Part shown: positions 50,248 to 59,152 of the stretch, one piece after another
Numbering within the stretch: the stretch's first letter is position 1
Layout: the number at the start of each line of letters is the position of its first letter
NCBI GenBank assembly: GCA_051880615.1
Contig: JBJEOH010000002.1
Span: 1-64,000 of the forward strand
Length of the DNA: 64,000 nt
From: UBA7067 sp051880615
GTDB taxonomy: Bacteria; Bacillota; Clostridia; Oscillospirales; Acutalibacteraceae
Direction: 5' to 3'
Position numbers and translations under genes: made by a program
Notes under the pieces: generated by a model
What the model was told of the DNA's origin: nothing
Databases searched by the model: none
Seen by the model: only the letters and a program-made list of their open reading frames with translations

Positions 50248-51384
50248 TTGAATAAGAAAAAAATTCTTCATTTTATTCCTGCCGTTATATTTTTGGTTTT
50301 TATTTTTTCAATGGGTCTGCTTTTTATCTTTCTGCCAAAGAAGGACTACTCTGTAAATGAGAAGCGTTATCTGGAGGACTTTCCAAAGACGACCTTTGAG
50401 AACATCTGCTTTGGAGATTTTGATACCGAGTTTGAAACATATATGTCGGACCATATTGCAGGCAGGGACTTCTTTGTCGGAATGAATGCGTATTATAATC
50501 TGTATACCGGCAGAAACGGCTCAAACGGGGTTTACGCCGGAAAGGATAATTATCTTATCAACGACCCGGTTGACAGAGAGAATAACCTTGAAAGCAATCT
50601 GAAAATTTTTGCCGATTTTACAAAGGCAAATAAATTGAACACTAATCTTATGATTATCCCCAGCACCGGATATATTATGAGCGATAAGCTGCCCGAGAAC
50701 CACAAGGAGTATCTTGATGAGCAGTACTTTGATACTATACAGCAAAATCTGGGCGATATGAAGTTTATAAGCGTAATGAATGCATTTAAGCTTGCGGCAC
50801 AGAGCGGCGACCAGCTTTATTACCGCACCGACCACCACTGGACAACACCCGGAGCATATCTTGCTTATCTTCAGTATTGCAAGAGCGTTGGTCTGACCCA
50901 GACGCCGGAGGATGCATTTGAAAAAACGACTGTAACCGGTTTTTACGGTACAACCTATTCGACAAGCGCATTGTGGAACACTCCGCCCGATAATATTGAG
51001 TTTTGGGAGAACCGTTCAAATCTCGGCGCTGTCAGTGTTAAAATAACAGAGGGCACAACCACAAAGGAAAATGACAGCTATTTCTTCCTGAGCCATCTTG
51101 ATGAGGCAGATAAATATCCGACATTCCTTGACGGAAACCACGCGCTTGTTGAGATTAAAAACGAGAATGCACAGGGTGGAAAGTTGCTTGTTATCAAGGA
51201 TTCTTTTGCGCACGCTATGGTGCCGTTCCTCTCGGAGAATTATTCAGATATTATTATGGTAGACTTACGCTACTACAAAAGCCCGATTTCTGAGATTGTA
51301 AAGGAATACGGAATCACCGATTGTCTTGTACTCTACAGTCTTGACAATTTTGCTACGGATACTGATGTTGCGTTTCTATCATAA
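50248..51384 (+). CDS. DHHW (AlgX/AlgJ-like) acyl-transfer partner protein
   Basis: This 378-residue protein has one N-terminal membrane segment (about 6-27) and an extracellular SGNH-like domain. The DHHW motif lies in YYRTDHHWTTPGAYLAY near residue 196, and the Ser region is VIKDSFAHAMVPFL near 314. It starts at TTG 50248 after AAAGGAAG. Proteins of this family receive the acyl group from the MBOAT partner and place it on the polymer. The gene follows the MBOAT gene immediately, which supports one operon. Confidence 0.9.
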   Translation: MNKKKILHFIPAVIFLVFIFSMGLLFIFLPKKDYSVNEKRYLEDFPKTTFENICFGDFDTEFETYMSDHIAGRDFFVGMNAYYNLYTGRNGSNGVYAGKDNYLINDPVDRENNLESNLKIFADFTKANKLNTNLMIIPSTGYIMSDKLPENHKEYLDEQYFDTIQQNLGDMKFISVMNAFKLAAQSGDQLYYRTDHHWTTPGAYLAYLQYCKSVGLTQTPEDAFEKTTVTGFYGTTYSTSALWNTPPDNIEFWENRSNLGAVSVKITEGTTTKENDSYFFLSHLDEADKYPTFLDGNHALVEIKNENAQGGKLLVIKDSFAHAMVPFLSENYSDIIMVDLRYYKSPISEIVKEYGITDCLVLYSLDNFATDTDVAFLS

Positions 51385-51481
51385 AATCTCTTGCCGATAC
51401 TATCTTTTTTATCGCACAGATAGACTTAGTGGTGAAAGCAAGAAATTCCGGCAACAGCAATCAGTTTAGTTGAGGGAGAAT

Positions 51482-52456
51482 ATGGAATCTGAGAAAAAGA
51501 AAAAATCAAAATTATCAGGCATAATTTTCAACGCAGTTATATTTCTTGTTTTTTTAGTCGGTGTTGCGCTGCTTGTTTATCCATCGCTTGGCAATCTGAT
51601 TAGCTGTGTTCAGCAGCAACAGGTTGTAGACGAATACCAAAAGCAGGTTGCGAAAATGCTTAAAAGTGATGTTGCAATGCAAAAGCAGCTTGCCGTTGAC
51701 TACAACAGCTCTTTAGAGCGAATCACTTTGCAGGACCCGTTTTCTGAGGAAACAAAGCCCACCGAAGCTGAAACTGAGCCTACTCAGACCCTTGACGAGT
51801 ATTATAGGGCGCTGAGTATTAACAATGAGAATATGATGGGATATATAAAAATCCCGAAAATTTCAATCTCTATTCCTATTTATCATGATGCCACCGAGGT
51901 GCAGCTGCAAAAGGGTATAGGTCATCTTAGAGGAACCTCTCTGCCGATAGGCGGCGACAGCACCCATTGTGTCCTTTCGGGACATACCGGAGTGCCGGGT
52001 AATATGCTTTTCACTGACCTCGACAAGCTTGAAATTGGGGATAAATTTTATCTTCATGTTCTTGATGAAGTACTTGCATACAAGGTCGAAAGCATTAATG
52101 TTATTGAGCCTGACGATACCTCACGGATTCAGATTGAGCCGGGAAAGGACTACTGTACTCTCCTTACCTGCACGCCGTATGGCATTAACTCACACAGGCT
52201 GCTTGTAAGAGGTGAAAGAGCTGCCTATACGCCGGGTGAGGATGATGACGATGTTGATGTAATTGAGGTTACGAACGCAGAAGGCGAGGTTGTTGAAACA
52301 AAGCTGTATCCTAAAGACTATTTCGAGATATTCGGAATTCGTGTTTCGCAGTGGATTGTGTATGTTCTTATACCTGCGTTGTTCCTGCTGATTATGTTGA
52401 TTGTTGTTATCGTAGTAAGAAAAAAACTTAAGCATACAAAAGAAAAACAAGAATAA
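51482..52456 (+). CDS. class C-like sortase
   Basis: This 324-residue sortase has membrane segments at both ends (about 13-35 and 282-305), as in class C pilus sortases. The lid motif DPF lies in LQDPFSEE near residue 80. The core has GYIKIPKISISIPIY, catalytic His in LSGHTGVPG near 167, Cys in TLLTCTPYG near 228 and Arg in NSHRLLVRG near 236. It joins LPxTG-type proteins to each other or to the wall. No pilin or LPxTG gene is in the window. It follows the DHHW gene by about 100 nt and may be co-transcribed. Confidence 0.93.
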   Translation: MESEKKKKSKLSGIIFNAVIFLVFLVGVALLVYPSLGNLISCVQQQQVVDEYQKQVAKMLKSDVAMQKQLAVDYNSSLERITLQDPFSEETKPTEAETEPTQTLDEYYRALSINNENMMGYIKIPKISISIPIYHDATEVQLQKGIGHLRGTSLPIGGDSTHCVLSGHTGVPGNMLFTDLDKLEIGDKFYLHVLDEVLAYKVESINVIEPDDTSRIQIEPGKDYCTLLTCTPYGINSHRLLVRGERAAYTPGEDDDDVDVIEVTNAEGEVVETKLYPKDYFEIFGIRVSQWIVYVLIPALFLLIMLIVVIVVRKKLKHTKEKQE

Positions 52457-52480
52457 CGGCAGAAAACGCCGAAAAGAGAA

Positions 52481-52515
52481 AAACCGTCGCTCGGATAATC
52501 CGCAGCGACGGTTTT
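52481..52515. terminator. bidirectional terminator after the sortase gene
   Basis: An 11- to 12-bp stem (from 52481-52491 with 52504-52515) has an inner CGGAT-AATCCG extension and is flanked by A and T tracts, between convergent genes. Confidence 0.85.
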
Positions 52516-52535
52516 AAGTTTAGATAAAACGCAAA

Positions 52536-53030
52536 TTATTTTATGTAATACTCCATTACATAATCGTCCATAACAAAGCCGCCGCCGATGTCGGTGACAA
52601 TGCTTTTGGCGTTTGCAAAGCCCAAGTGATTATAAAGAGCTATTGTGTCGGTATTGCGCTTGTTGACAGTGAGATAAATCTTTTCTTTGTCTTCTTTTTT
52701 TGCTATATCCAACTCGTACATATACATAGCCTTGCCGACACCCTGTCCTCTAATATCGCTTCTGACATACAGCTTGCTTAAAAACAGCGCGTACTGCTCA
52801 AGCTTATAGCAGCTGTAGCCGACAAGCTCGCCGTCAAGATAAGCTGCGATGTATTTCATTCCCTCTTTAAGCTGCTGTGCCATAGCCTGTTCGCTCTGGA
52901 ATTTTTCGAGCATATAATCAACCTGAGGCTTGCCGATTATCGGCGTAAAGTATTCGTTCCATATAATTTTTGCCAGTGCCGCAACCTCGGGTACGGCGCT
53001 TGTATCAACGCATTTTATTTCAAGTGGCAT
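52536..53030 (-). CDS. GNAT-family N-acetyltransferase
   Basis: This 164-residue acetyltransferase has the acetyl-CoA loop VRSDIRGQGVGKAMYMYEL near residue 93 and LTVNKRNTDTIALYNHLGF near 120, the usual GNAT motifs A and B. The substrate (small molecule or protein N-terminus) cannot be told from the sequence. It is a single-gene unit between terminators, facing the promoter region of the NifU-like gene. Confidence 0.9.
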   Translation of the reverse strand: MPLEIKCVDTSAVPEVAALAKIIWNEYFTPIIGKPQVDYMLEKFQSEQAMAQQLKEGMKYIAAYLDGELVGYSCYKLEQYALFLSKLYVRSDIRGQGVGKAMYMYELDIAKKEDKEKIYLTVNKRNTDTIALYNHLGFANAKSIVTDIGGGFVMDDYVMEYYIK

Positions 53031-53154
53031 AGTGATTCCTCTTTTTTGTGTTTTCTTAATATAATATTACCACGATAAAGACTGAATGTGCAAGGGAAAG
53101 CCTGCAATTTACCGCTTATTCAACATTTTTTTACTTTTAATGACGCAAAAGCAC

Positions 53155-53183
53155 TTGATAAAACCTTGATAATTGCTTATAAT
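53155..53183 (+). promoter_or_regulatory. promoter of the NifU-like/GGGtGRT pair
   Basis: TTGATA (53155-53160) and TATAAT (53178-53183) are 17 nt apart, 52 nt before the start codon. Confidence 0.7.
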
Positions 53184-53235
53184 TAAAGCGTATAAAACAA
53201 AGTTTATACTATACCAATGTGAAAGGAGTACCTGT

Positions 53236-53928
53236 ATGAATTATTCTCACGAAGTTGAAAATATGTGTACGGTAACAAAAGGACCGCATCACGGTCCGGC
53301 TCCCATTCCCGAAGAGGGCAAGTGGGTTAAGGCTTATGAAATCAAAGACATCGCCGGCTTATCTCACGGTATCGGCTGGTGCGCACCTCAGCAGGGTGCG
53401 TGCAAGCTCACACTTAATGTAAAGAACGGCATTGTTGAAGAGGCGCTTGTTGAAACAATCGGCTGCTCGGGTATGACTCATTCTGCAGCTATGGCTGCCG
53501 AGATTCTTCCGGGCAAGACTCTTTTGGAATGTCTGAACACAGACCTTGTATGTGACGCTATCAACACAGCTATGAAAAACATTTTTGAGCAGCTCGTTTA
53601 CGGCAGAAGCCAGACAGCTTTCTCAGAGGACGGTCTTCCGGTTGGCGCAGGCCTTGAGGACCTTGGCAAGGGTCTTCGTTCTCAGGTTGGCACAATGTTC
53701 AGCACAAAGGCTAAGGGCGTTCGTTTTATGGAAATGGCAGAGGGCTATGTTCTTAAGACTGCTCTTGATGAAAATGACGAGGTTATCGGCTATCAGTTTG
53801 TCAGACTTGGCAAGATGATGGAGGATATCCGCCACGGCGTAAGCCCGGACGAGGCTTATAAGAAGAATATCGGTCAGTACGGACGCTTTGACGGCGCTGC
53901 CAAGTACATAGACCCAAGAGAAGAATAA
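53236..53928 (+). CDS. NifU-like iron-sulfur scaffold-related protein
   Basis: This 230-residue protein resembles the scaffold-like proteins that always seem to accompany GGGtGRT proteins. Conserved Cys residues are in GWCAPQQGACKL near 52-62 and in ETIGCSGMTHSAA near 82, spaced like the cluster ligands of NifU/IscU. GAAAGGAG precedes ATG 53236; the earlier in-frame start at 53173 lies in the promoter region. It lies 18 nt before the GGGtGRT gene. Cluster binding is an inference from the Cys pattern. Confidence 0.8.
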   Translation: MNYSHEVENMCTVTKGPHHGPAPIPEEGKWVKAYEIKDIAGLSHGIGWCAPQQGACKLTLNVKNGIVEEALVETIGCSGMTHSAAMAAEILPGKTLLECLNTDLVCDAINTAMKNIFEQLVYGRSQTAFSEDGLPVGAGLEDLGKGLRSQVGTMFSTKAKGVRFMEMAEGYVLKTALDENDEVIGYQFVRLGKMMEDIRHGVSPDEAYKKNIGQYGRFDGAAKYIDPREE

Positions 53929-53946
53929 TCGGGGAGGACGACGAAT

Positions 53947-54957
53947 ATGGCAAACAATGTAACTTTTGAAAGTAAAGAGCGCAGAATGCCTAAAATCGAG
54001 AAGTGCCTTGCCGAATATGGTATTGCAAGTCTTGAAGAGGCAAGAGAGCTTTGCTTAAACGCCGGCTTTGATCCGGACGCTATTGTTAAGGGCGTTCAGC
54101 CAATCGCATTTGAAAATGCTTCATGGGCTTACACACTCGGTTGTGCAGTAGCTATCAAGAAGCAGGTTAAAACAGCTGCTGATGCAGCGGCAGCAATCGG
54201 TATCGGTCTTGAGGCTTTCTGTATTCCCGGTTCTGTAGCAGAGCAGAGAAATGTAGGTCTCGGCCACGGTAACCTTGGTGCAATGCTTTTAAGAGATGAG
54301 ACAAAATGCTTTGCATTCCTTGCAGGTCACGAGAGCTTTGCAGCTGCTGAAGGCGCTATCGGTATTGCAAGAAGCGCAAATAAGGCGAGAAAAGAGCCTT
54401 TGAGAGTTATTCTTAACGGTCTTGGCAAGGACGCTGCTTATATCATCTCCCGTATCAACGGCTTTACATATGTAAAGACAGATTATGATTTCTTCACAGG
54501 CGAGCTTAAGGTTCTGGAGGAGAGAGCATTCTCTGACGGCGAGAGAGCAGCAGTTAAGTGCTACGGCGCTAACGATGTTCGCGAGGGCGTTGCAATTATG
54601 GTTCACGAGGGTGTTGATGTTTCTATCACAGGTAACTCAACAAACCCGACTCGTTTCCAGCATCTTGTTGCAGGTACCTACAAGAAGTGGGCGCTTGAAA
54701 ACGACAAGAAGTATTTCTCAGTAGCAAGCGGCGGCGGCACAGGCCGTACACTTCACCCGGACAACATGGGTGCAGGTCCTGCTTCCTACGGTCTTACAGA
54801 CTCAATGGGCCGTATGCACGGCGACGCTCAGTTTGCAGGTTCTTCTTCTGTTCCTGCTCATGTTGAGATGATGGGTCTTATCGGTATGGGCAACAACCCG
54901 ATGGTAGGCGCTACAGTTGCTTGTGCGGTTGCTGTATATGAAAGTATTAACAAGTAA
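53947..54957 (+). CDS. GGGtGRT family protein
   Basis: This 336-residue protein is named after its conserved motif, visible here as ASGGGTGRTLHPDNMGAG near residue 258. Other conserved stretches include GLGHGNLGAMLLRDET near 99, FLAGHESFAAAEGAIGIARSANKARKEPL near 118 and VEMMGLIGMGNNPMVGATVACAVAV near the end. The family is common in anaerobes and gut Firmicutes, with no established biochemistry. The pairing with a NifU-like gene suggests Fe-S or redox chemistry. GGGGAGG precedes the ATG. The GC-rich codon choice suggests high expression. Confidence 0.92.
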   Translation: MANNVTFESKERRMPKIEKCLAEYGIASLEEARELCLNAGFDPDAIVKGVQPIAFENASWAYTLGCAVAIKKQVKTAADAAAAIGIGLEAFCIPGSVAEQRNVGLGHGNLGAMLLRDETKCFAFLAGHESFAAAEGAIGIARSANKARKEPLRVILNGLGKDAAYIISRINGFTYVKTDYDFFTGELKVLEERAFSDGERAAVKCYGANDVREGVAIMVHEGVDVSITGNSTNPTRFQHLVAGTYKKWALENDKKYFSVASGGGTGRTLHPDNMGAGPASYGLTDSMGRMHGDAQFAGSSSVPAHVEMMGLIGMGNNPMVGATVACAVAVYESINK

Positions 54958-54990
54958 TTTCATATTGGTATAGAACGGCATACTGTCGTT

Positions 54991-55022
54991 AAAAGCCCTC
55001 TCGGATAACCGAGAGGGCTTTT
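54991..55022 (+). terminator. terminator of the GGGtGRT gene
   Basis: A perfect 14-bp stem (54991-55004 and 55009-55022) with a 4-nt loop and a T-rich end. Confidence 0.92.
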
Positions 55023-55076
55023 GTGTGTGACGCATTAATTGTAAAATAATGTGCTGATTATTTATTACATTAAAAG

Positions 55077-55107
55077 AAAAGCCTTTTCGGGTGTCCGAAA
55101 AGGCTTT
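55077..55107 (-). terminator. terminator of the DUF308 gene
   Basis: A stem of 13 bp (55078-55090 and 55095-55107) with a 4-nt loop, and T-rich DNA after it on the minus strand. It faces the preceding terminator. Confidence 0.88.
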
Positions 55108-55131
55108 AACATTATACAGTTAAGAGTTAGC

Positions 55132-55671
55132 TTAAGCTTCAATATCCCTTGTGAAGCAGCGGAAAAGAGTTGCAACACCGCCGATGAGCAGTGAAATGCC
55201 TACCACCATCTCGGAAATACCGATTGCCGAAATAACAGGCTTGCAGAAAACTATAACGCCTGCCGCAATGCAAAGTATGCCCCAAACAGTGAGCCAGCCC
55301 CAGCCCTTTGCGCCGAGACGGTGCATATCAAACGAACGAGAAAGATTGTTGATGCCGCTGACAAGAAGCCAGATGCCAACAAGAACGCCGAGTGTAACTG
55401 CAAGGAAGCCCTTGCTGTATTCGCTAAAGCAAATCATTGCACCGAACACAACCGACAAAATGCCCTCAGCAAGCACCCAGCCTGCGCCGAGCATAACCTT
55501 GCGGCTTGAGAAATAAGCAATGATATCGAGAAAACCCGAAATAAACAGTGCACCGCCGATTATGTAGGATATTGCCAAGTATGCGGCAACAGGGTTGAAG
55601 AATGTGGCTGCACCGGCAAGAAGAAGCATAACGCCGGCTATAGCCCACAATACTTTGATGAAAACCTTCAT
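55132..55671 (-). CDS. HdeD/DUF308 family membrane protein
   Basis: This 179-residue protein has six predicted transmembrane segments arranged as three similar hairpins, with motifs such as AGAATFFNPVAAYLAISYIIGGALFISGFLDIIAYF and VLVGIWLLVSGINNLSRSFDMHRLG that are typical of HdeD-like proteins. The family is linked to acid tolerance in Escherichia coli, but the role in Firmicutes is unknown. GGAGG lies upstream of the ATG. It stands alone between terminators. Confidence 0.88.
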   Translation of the reverse strand: MKVFIKVLWAIAGVMLLLAGAATFFNPVAAYLAISYIIGGALFISGFLDIIAYFSSRKVMLGAGWVLAEGILSVVFGAMICFSEYSKGFLAVTLGVLVGIWLLVSGINNLSRSFDMHRLGAKGWGWLTVWGILCIAAGVIVFCKPVISAIGISEMVVGISLLIGGVATLFRCFTRDIEA

Positions 55672-55710
55672 TTTTTTACCTCCGTAATTAAAATTATTAT
55701 TTTATGTTAT

Positions 55711-55733
55711 AAAATCGCTCTTGACGCGATTTT
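55711..55733 (-). terminator. terminator overlapping the end of glnS
   Basis: Arms AAAATCGC and GCGATTTT (loop 7 nt) start at the glnS stop codon. The stem itself supplies the T-run on the minus strand. Confidence 0.65.
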
Positions 55734-57441
55734 ATTTTTTTGTGTTGAAACCGTCCTTAAGCGATACACTGCGGTTAAAGACAAGCTTGCCCTCCTGTGA
55801 GCTTTTGCTGTCAACGCAGAAATAACCAAGGCGCATAAATTGATATGAACCGGTATATCCGTCGTCGCCAAGCTCTTTTTCAACCTTGCAGTTGTCAAGC
55901 ACCTTTAGTGAGTCGGGGTTGAGGTAGTCAAGGAAATTTTTGTCGCCCGAATCGGGGTCGGATACAGTAAAGAGGTTGTCATACAGCCTTACCTGTGCGT
56001 CCTTGCAGTTGTTTGCGTCAACCCAGTGAATAGTACCTCGTATTTTTCTTCCGTCCGGTGCGTTTCCGCCTCTTGTTTCGGGGTCGTAGGTTGCGTAAAC
56101 CTCAATAACCTTGCCGTTTTCGTCCTTTTTGCAGCCTGTGCATTTTACAATATAGGTCGATTTGAGTCGAACCTCGTTGCCGGGATAAAGGCGCTGATAT
56201 TTCTTTATCGGCTCCTCCATAAAGTCGTCTGCCTCAATATAACACTCACGGCTGAAGGTTACTGTGCGAGAGCCGTCCTCAGGACGGTTGGGGTTGTTTT
56301 CAACCTCAAATTCCTCGGTCTTGCCCTCGGGATAGTTTGTGATAACAAGCTTTATCGGGTCTAACACCGCCATTGTTCTGCGTGCGTTCAAATTTAAGTC
56401 CTCACGCAGACAATGCTCCAAAAAGCTGTATTCAATCGTACTGTTCACCTTTGCAACACCCACGCGGCTGATAAAATCGCGGATAGCCGCCGGAGTGTAG
56501 CCTCTGCGCCTTAAACCGCAAAGAGTCGGCATTCTCGGGTCGTCCCAACCGTCAACGAAGCCCTCTTCAACGAGTGTGCGCAGCTTTCTCTTGCTCATTA
56601 CAGTGTTGTTTATTCCAAGTCGTGCAAACTCAATCTGACGAGGCTTGCAGGGAGCAGAGATATTGTCGATAACCCAGTCATAAAGCGGACGGTGAGCCTC
56701 AAACTCAAGCGAGCAAAGCGAGTGTGTCACACCCTCAAGTGCGTCCTCGATCGGGTGAGCAAAGTCGTACATCGGGTAGATGCACCATTCGTCGCCAGTG
56801 CGGTGGTGGTGTGCGTGGTTGATTCTGTAAATAACAGGGTCACGCATATTGAAGTTGCCCGAGGCTAAATCAATTTTTGCCCTGAGGGTCATTGCTCCGT
56901 CCTCAAATTCGCCGTCCTTCATACGGCGGAAGAGGTCAAGACTTTCCTCAATGGGTCTGTCACGGTACGGGCTTTTTGCAGGTGTTGTCAAATCGCCCCT
57001 GTTCTCTCTTACCTCGTCTGCCGTCATTTGGCATACATAGGCAAGTCCCTTGTTAATAAGCTCACAGGCGAAGTCGTACATCTGCGGAAAATACTGAGAT
57101 GCGTAGAAGAATCTGTCGTCCCAGTCGTAGCCCAGCCAGTGGATGTCCTCCTTTATAGCGTCAACATATTCAACATCCTCTTTTGTCGGGTTTGTGTCGT
57201 CCATTCGCAGGTTGCACATTCCGCCGTACTTCTCGGCTGTGCCGAAGTCGATGCACAATGCCTTGGCGTGACCGATGTGCAGATAGCCGTTAGGCTCTGG
57301 CGGAAAGCGTGTGTGAACGGTCATACCCTCAAACTGACCGCCCTTTGCGATGTCCTCGTCTATAAAATCGTGAATGAAATTTCCGTTATAAGCGGATTCC
57401 TCCGCATTTTTTATTTCTTCAGCCAAATTAATCCTCCTCAA
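55732..57441 (-). CDS. glnS: glutaminyl-tRNA synthetase
   Basis: This 569-residue class Ib synthetase charges tRNA-Gln directly with glutamine. The HIGH motif is PPEPNGYLHIGHAKAL near residue 47, the ATP motif DDTNPTKEDVEYV near 82, and the KMSKR-equivalent VMSKRKL near 285. The C-terminal beta-barrel anticodon domain is present (YRLGYF-type end, FMRLGYFCVD). The ATG is 7 nt after the gltX stop, so the two form one operon. Many Clostridia use the GatCAB route instead, so having GlnRS is notable but not rare in this family. Confidence 0.97.
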   Translation of the reverse strand: MRRINLAEEIKNAEESAYNGNFIHDFIDEDIAKGGQFEGMTVHTRFPPEPNGYLHIGHAKALCIDFGTAEKYGGMCNLRMDDTNPTKEDVEYVDAIKEDIHWLGYDWDDRFFYASQYFPQMYDFACELINKGLAYVCQMTADEVRENRGDLTTPAKSPYRDRPIEESLDLFRRMKDGEFEDGAMTLRAKIDLASGNFNMRDPVIYRINHAHHHRTGDEWCIYPMYDFAHPIEDALEGVTHSLCSLEFEAHRPLYDWVIDNISAPCKPRQIEFARLGINNTVMSKRKLRTLVEEGFVDGWDDPRMPTLCGLRRRGYTPAAIRDFISRVGVAKVNSTIEYSFLEHCLREDLNLNARRTMAVLDPIKLVITNYPEGKTEEFEVENNPNRPEDGSRTVTFSRECYIEADDFMEEPIKKYQRLYPGNEVRLKSTYIVKCTGCKKDENGKVIEVYATYDPETRGGNAPDGRKIRGTIHWVDANNCKDAQVRLYDNLFTVSDPDSGDKNFLDYLNPDSLKVLDNCKVEKELGDDGYTGSYQFMRLGYFCVDSKSSQEGKLVFNRSVSLKDGFNTKK

Positions 57442-57448
57442 TCAAGAT

Positions 57449-58906
57449 TTAAGCGTTGAGCTTTGAAAGACCGTTTTCCATTCTGCGCAGTGACTCTTCT
57501 CTGCCGAGAATTTCAAGAATTTCAATAGCTCCGCCGGGGGTTACGGTTTTGCCGCTGACAGCGATTCTTGCCGGCCACATAACCGTTCCGTTTTTGAGTC
57601 CCTGTTCCTGCGCAATGTTGATAAGACAGTCGTGGATAGAGCCATGAGTCCAGCTGTCGAGAGCTTTCAGCTTATCAATAACCGTTTGCAGAACAACAGG
57701 TGAATTTTCAAGGTTGGTTTTGCTCTTTTTGTTGACGAAAAGCTCCTTTTCATATTCGGGCTGAACATCGAAGAACGATACCATATCGGGAATCTGTGTG
57801 AGCCTTGTCACACGCTGCTGCAAAATTGCGGCAACCTTTTTGAGGTCAATGCTTTCGTTTTTGATGCCTTGCTTGAGATAAGGCTCGGCAACTGATGCAA
57901 ACTCATCAAGAGTCATATTCTTGATGTACTCGCCGTTCATCCATTCAAGCTTGTCATAGTCGAATATAGCAGGCGACTTGCTTATTCCGTCAACCGAGAA
58001 CGCGCCGATAAGCTCGTCCATCGTGAATATTTCCTGATTGTCCTTCGGGCACCAGCCGAGAAGTGCAATGTAGTTTATTATTGCCTGCGGCAGGTAGCCT
58101 TCCTTTACTAAATCCTCAAAGCTTGTTGAGCCGTGACGCTTTGAAAGCTTAGACACATTTCCGTCCTCGTCCTTGCCCATTATAAGCGGCAGATGAATGT
58201 AGGTCGGGATTTCCCAGCCGAATGCCTCGTAAAGAAGATTGTATTTCGGCGTTGAACTTAAATATTCAGAACCTCTGACAACATGGGTGATGCCCATTGT
58301 GTGGTCGTCGATTACATTAGCAAAGTTGTAGGTTGGGTAGCCGTCGGTTTTTATAAGAATCTGATCCTGAAGCTCGCTGTTCTCAACGGTGATGCTGCCG
58401 TAAACGGCGTCCTCAAAGGTTGTTGAGCCTTCAAGCGGCATCTTCTGGCGGATTACAAACGGAACACCCTGCGCTGCAAGACGGTCGCTTTCTTCCTTTG
58501 GAATATCACGGCAGTGACGGTCATAGCCGCCGCCCACGCTGTCCTCCTGAAGCTTTTCGAGCCTTTCCTTTGTGCAGAAGCAGCGGTAAGCCTTGCCCTC
58601 GTCAATAAGCTGCTGAGCATAGGGAAGATACATATCCTTGCGTTCGCTTTGAACATACGGTCCGAATTCGCCGCCGATATCGGGGCCTTCGTCGTGCTTT
58701 ATGCCTGCTGATTTCAGCGTGTTGTATATTATATCGACAGCACCCTCAACATAGCGTTCGCGGTCGGTATCTTCAATTCTTAATACAAAGGTTCCGCCCT
58801 GTGACTTTGCAACAAGGTACTCATAAAGCGCCGTTCTGAGGTTGCCGACATGCATTGAACCTGTCGGGCTGGGCGCATATCTTGTGCGAACTTTTTTATC
58901 CGCCAT
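57449..58906 (-). CDS. gltX: glutamyl-tRNA synthetase
   Basis: This 485-residue class Ib synthetase has its HIGH-type motif in YAPSPTGSMHVGNLRTALYEY at residues 8-28, the KLSKRHGS motif near 246 and a helical anticodon-binding C-terminal domain of the bacterial type. The zinc-site region FCTKERLEKLQE lies near 112. AAAGGA precedes the ATG. It is the first gene of the gltX-glnS operon, with a -10 box at 58973-58978 upstream. Confidence 0.97.
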   Translation of the reverse strand: MADKKVRTRYAPSPTGSMHVGNLRTALYEYLVAKSQGGTFVLRIEDTDRERYVEGAVDIIYNTLKSAGIKHDEGPDIGGEFGPYVQSERKDMYLPYAQQLIDEGKAYRCFCTKERLEKLQEDSVGGGYDRHCRDIPKEESDRLAAQGVPFVIRQKMPLEGSTTFEDAVYGSITVENSELQDQILIKTDGYPTYNFANVIDDHTMGITHVVRGSEYLSSTPKYNLLYEAFGWEIPTYIHLPLIMGKDEDGNVSKLSKRHGSTSFEDLVKEGYLPQAIINYIALLGWCPKDNQEIFTMDELIGAFSVDGISKSPAIFDYDKLEWMNGEYIKNMTLDEFASVAEPYLKQGIKNESIDLKKVAAILQQRVTRLTQIPDMVSFFDVQPEYEKELFVNKKSKTNLENSPVVLQTVIDKLKALDSWTHGSIHDCLINIAQEQGLKNGTVMWPARIAVSGKTVTPGGAIEILEILGREESLRRMENGLSKLNA

Positions 58907-58972
58907 TTTTCACATTCCTTTCGGATTTATTTTCAGCGTGCAAAACGCCATAATAATGTATATATTTGTTTT

Positions 58973-59001
58973 ATTATACCAAAAAGAAAAGTGTTTTTAA
59001 A
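58973..59001 (-). promoter_or_regulatory. promoter of gltX-glnS
   Basis: On the minus strand TATAAT (58973-58978) is preceded at 17 nt by TTTAAA (58996-59001), a modest -35 box. It is 67 nt before the gltX start. Confidence 0.5.
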
Positions 59002-59031
59002 TACCTTTTAAAAATTTTTCAAATAAATAGA

Positions 59032-59050
59032 GGCGAACACCTTGTTCGCC
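59032..59050 (-). terminator. terminator after the WYL regulator unit
   Basis: GGCGAACA and TGTTCGCC (loop 3 nt) are followed on the minus strand by a T-rich stretch. It lies about 100 nt after the WYL regulator stop. The DNA in between holds no supported gene. Confidence 0.65.
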
Positions 59051-59152
59051 CCTTGAAATAGGATTATAAACAGATATTATGCTGCGGTTTCGACAGAAGC
59101 TCTTCTCTTTAAGTCACGCTGGAACAGAAGCTTGAACACTTTTCTGATAAGC

